Origin: an uncultured Flammeovirgaceae bacterium
Lineage (GTDB): Bacteria; Bacteroidota; Bacteroidia; Cytophagales; Cyclobacteriaceae
Assembly: GCA_946480685.1 (NCBI GenBank)
Contig: CAMLLI010000198.1
Coordinates: 1-7,320 of the forward strand
Length of the DNA stretch: 7,320 nucleotides
Direction: 5' to 3'
In this document: positions 5,389-7,320 of the stretch, in pieces
Layout of the letters: each line of letters opens with the position of its first letter
Numbering within the stretch: position 1 is the first letter of the stretch
Program-made: the position numbers and the translations under genes
The notes under the pieces: model-generated
Database searches by the model: none
What the model was told of the DNA's origin: nothing
Seen by the model: the letters and a program-made list of their open reading frames with translations, nothing else

Positions 5389-7296
5389 ATGTCAATTCCG
5401 AGTTACCCTATATTCGAAGTAGTACCGTCTCTCCGGAGCCACCTGGAAAATCAGAACATTGTTATTCTGCAGGCTCCGCCCGGTGCCGGTAAATCTACCG
5501 TGTTGCCACTGGAGCTGATGAACGAAGCGTGGCTGAACGGTAAGAAAATTATCATGCTTGAGCCCAGGCGACTTGCTGCAAAATCGGTAGCACAGCGTAT
5601 GGCTGGTATACTCGAAGAAGATATAGGGGAACGCGTTGGGTACCGTGTGCGTTTCGAAAGTCGCGTCAGTAAACAGACATGCATTGAAGTTGTAACCGAA
5701 GGTATACTTACGCGCATGTTGCAGACGGATAACAGCCTCGAAGAAGCCGGCCTTGTGATCTTCGATGAATTTCACGAACGAAGTTTACATGCTGATCTGG
5801 CACTGGCGTTATGTCTGCAGGCGCAACAGTTGCTGCGTGATGATCTTCGTATACTCATCATGTCGGCAACACTGGATGGCGAACAACTCTCATCCTTGCT
5901 GAAAGCACCTATTGTAACATCGCAGGGGAAACAATTTCCTGTAACGATAAAATACCTGGGCGATGATCCCTATACACCGATAACGACACGCGTAGTAAAA
6001 GCCGTACAGAAAGCCTTGCGCGAAGAAGAAGGTGATGTGCTGGTATTTCTCCCGGGCGCGGGGGAGATTGTGCGTGTACTCACGCAGTTGGAAGCAGAAG
6101 GTATAGATGCCAGTCTGCATCCGCTATACGGAGACCTGCCGTTTCAGAAGCAACAGGAAGCTATACTGCCGCATCCGTATGGTAAACGAAAAATTGTAAT
6201 CGCTACCTCTATAGCGGAGACATCGCTTACGATAGAAGGTATACGCGTGGTGATTGATTGTGGTCTGTCGCGTGTTCCTAAATTTGATCCGCGCAGTGGA
6301 CTTACCTGGTTGGACACGGTGCGTGTTACGAAAGATGCTGCGGATCAGCGTGCCGGTCGTGCCGGACGATTGGCTGCCGGTACAGGATATAGGTTGTGGA
6401 GCGAATCTGTACAGGCTACATTAACTGCGAATCGTACACCGGAAATTTTAGAAGCAGATCTCGCACCGCTCATGCTCGAATTGAGTCAGTGGGGCGTTAA
6501 AGATCCGCGCGAGCTCACATGGGTTACACCGCCACCGGCCGGTACTGCCAACCAGGCGAAAGAACTATTGCAGCAACTGGATGCTATTAGTCAAGGTATA
6601 ATTACCACGCGCGGTAAAGAAATGTTGAAGCTGCCTACGCATCCGCGTATAGCCCACCTGTTGCTAGAAGCATCGGGTAAAGCATCGACTTCGCTGGCAA
6701 CAGATATAGCGGCTATATTGGAAGAACGCGATCCGCTGGCGAAAGAGTCGGGTGCAGATTTAGCATTGCGTGTAGAGGCCTTGCGCAAATGGCGTAAAGG
6801 TGAAAAACATTTTGCCGACCGAAGCGTACTCGAGCGAATCGAACGACTCGCATCGAACTGGCGAAGGATACTGAAGGTTGATATTGACAATACTATACCG
6901 CAGGATACGGAAGTGGGACGTTTACTCGTAGCGGCTTACCCGGAACGTATAGCACAGCAGCAAGGTAAACATAGCGAGCGGTATAAACTCGCTAACGGAC
7001 GCATCGTGAAGTTACAGGAGCATGATCCGCTCATGCGTGAGTCGTGGTTATGCGCGGCACAGCTTGATGCGGGAAGCGGTGAAGGAAAAATATTTTTGGC
7101 AGCAGCACTGCAGACAGCAGACCTGGTAAAACTGGCGCGCGAACAGCAGGCAATCCGCTGGGACGATGAACGAAATATAGTGATCGGTATAACAGAGAAG
7201 CGAGTAGGTAATCTGGTGCTTGAAAGTAAACCACTCGCAGCTATACCCGAGGATAAACGAATTGATGTGCTGTGCAGGATGATTCAATCGAAATGA
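5389..7296 (+). CDS. hrpB: ATP-dependent helicase HrpB, ends early at an in-frame TGA
   Basis: This is a DEAH-type superfamily 2 helicase of the HrpB family, a putative RNA helicase whose cellular substrate is not well established. Numbering from the ATG at 5389 (635 residues): Walker A APPGAGKST (29-37), motif Ia EPRRLAA (58-64), motif II DEFH (126-129), motif III SAT (159-161), helicase C-terminal motifs VLVFLPGAGEI (217-227) and ATSIAETSLTIEG (272-284), and arginine-finger motif VI QRAGRAGR (320-327). A helicase-associated region follows (about 385-480), then the start of the HrpB-specific C-terminal part. The start at 5389 places the Walker A about as far from the N-terminus as in other HrpB proteins; an in-frame ATG at 5356 would add 11 residues that look unrelated. 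Full-length HrpB is about 800-830 residues, so about 160-180 C-terminal residues are missing. The TGA at 7294-7296 falls inside a conserved region, and HrpB-like codons follow it in frame. All ATPase and helicase motifs are intact, so a truncated product might keep part of its activity. Confidence 0.9.
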   Translation: MSIPSYPIFEVVPSLRSHLENQNIVILQAPPGAGKSTVLPLELMNEAWLNGKKIIMLEPRRLAAKSVAQRMAGILEEDIGERVGYRVRFESRVSKQTCIEVVTEGILTRMLQTDNSLEEAGLVIFDEFHERSLHADLALALCLQAQQLLRDDLRILIMSATLDGEQLSSLLKAPIVTSQGKQFPVTIKYLGDDPYTPITTRVVKAVQKALREEEGDVLVFLPGAGEIVRVLTQLEAEGIDASLHPLYGDLPFQKQQEAILPHPYGKRKIVIATSIAETSLTIEGIRVVIDCGLSRVPKFDPRSGLTWLDTVRVTKDAADQRAGRAGRLAAGTGYRLWSESVQATLTANRTPEILEADLAPLMLELSQWGVKDPRELTWVTPPPAGTANQAKELLQQLDAISQGIITTRGKEMLKLPTHPRIAHLLLEASGKASTSLATDIAAILEERDPLAKESGADLALRVEALRKWRKGEKHFADRSVLERIERLASNWRRILKVDIDNTIPQDTEVGRLLVAAYPERIAQQQGKHSERYKLANGRIVKLQEHDPLMRESWLCAAQLDAGSGEGKIFLAAALQTADLVKLAREQQAIRWDDERNIVIGITEKRVGNLVLESKPLAAIPEDKRIDVLCRMIQSK

Positions 7297-7320
7297 TTAA
7301 AAGCAATCGGCTGGACAGAT
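7294..7320 (+). pseudogene. hrpB: in-frame continuation of hrpB after the TGA (partial, runs off the window)
   Basis: After the TGA the same frame reads LKAIGWTD to the window edge. In HrpB proteins, the segment after the VGNLVLESKPL-type strand normally reads like I-R-x-x-G-L-x-x-L-x-W. Here it is IQSK-stop-LKAIGW, so the stop occupies the glycine position and the following residues fit the family. One base change from GGA to TGA would explain this without a shift of frame. Confidence 0.55.

Noticed and set aside
5392..5775. Open frame of 127 codons on the minus strand within the helicase gene
   Set aside because: It overlaps the Walker A and DEFH motif codons of a clearly recognised helicase and shows no family features.
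7294..7296. TGA read as selenocysteine, or as glycine under an alternative code
   Set aside because: HrpB has glycine, not cysteine, at this position, and the sequence ends too soon to show a selenocysteine element. TGA ends the ceramidase-like gene normally and further TGA codons follow it in frame, so a recoded genome is unlikely.

Overview
The window looks like chromosomal DNA from a Bacteroidota species, probably a Cytophagia- or Chitinophagia-type organism. The evidence is a lipoprotein with an acidic surface-export motif after its lipid cysteine, a match to the Bacteroidota -7 promoter element (TAnnTTTG), a lack of Shine-Dalgarno sites, and typical Bacteroidota versions of the recognisable families. 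No species is identified. There are four substantial genes and no RNA gene, insertion sequence or CRISPR array.

Layout: (1) bases 1-74 hold at most the last codons of an upstream gene; (2) 75-875 (+) encodes a 266-residue probable surface lipoprotein with YD-like beta repeats; (3) 932-2287 (+) encodes a membrane-anchored protein of the neutral ceramidase N-terminal family, whose start codon lies in the loop of a perfect 12-bp inverted repeat; (4) 2267-2520 is a symmetrical repeat region between convergent genes; (5) 2513-5206 (-) encodes an 897-residue protein of unknown function with two similar beta-rich modules; (6) a 149-bp divergent spacer has a likely promoter; (7) 5389-7296 (+) encodes an HrpB-type ATP-dependent helicase that stops at a TGA about 160-180 codons short of the family's usual length, with HrpB-like sequence continuing in frame after it.

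The genes do not form an obvious pathway. The lipoprotein and ceramidase-like genes are 56 bp apart in the same direction and could be co-transcribed; both products belong to the cell envelope. The 897-residue protein and the helicase are divergent and look cytoplasmic.

Two things deserve most attention. In the repeat region, each convergent gene ends inside a GT-rich array of about nine 8-bp units on its own sense strand, and each array leads into a small hairpin; the two hairpins differ by a compensatory base-pair change. The second is the in-frame TGA in the helicase, which sits where a glycine would be expected.
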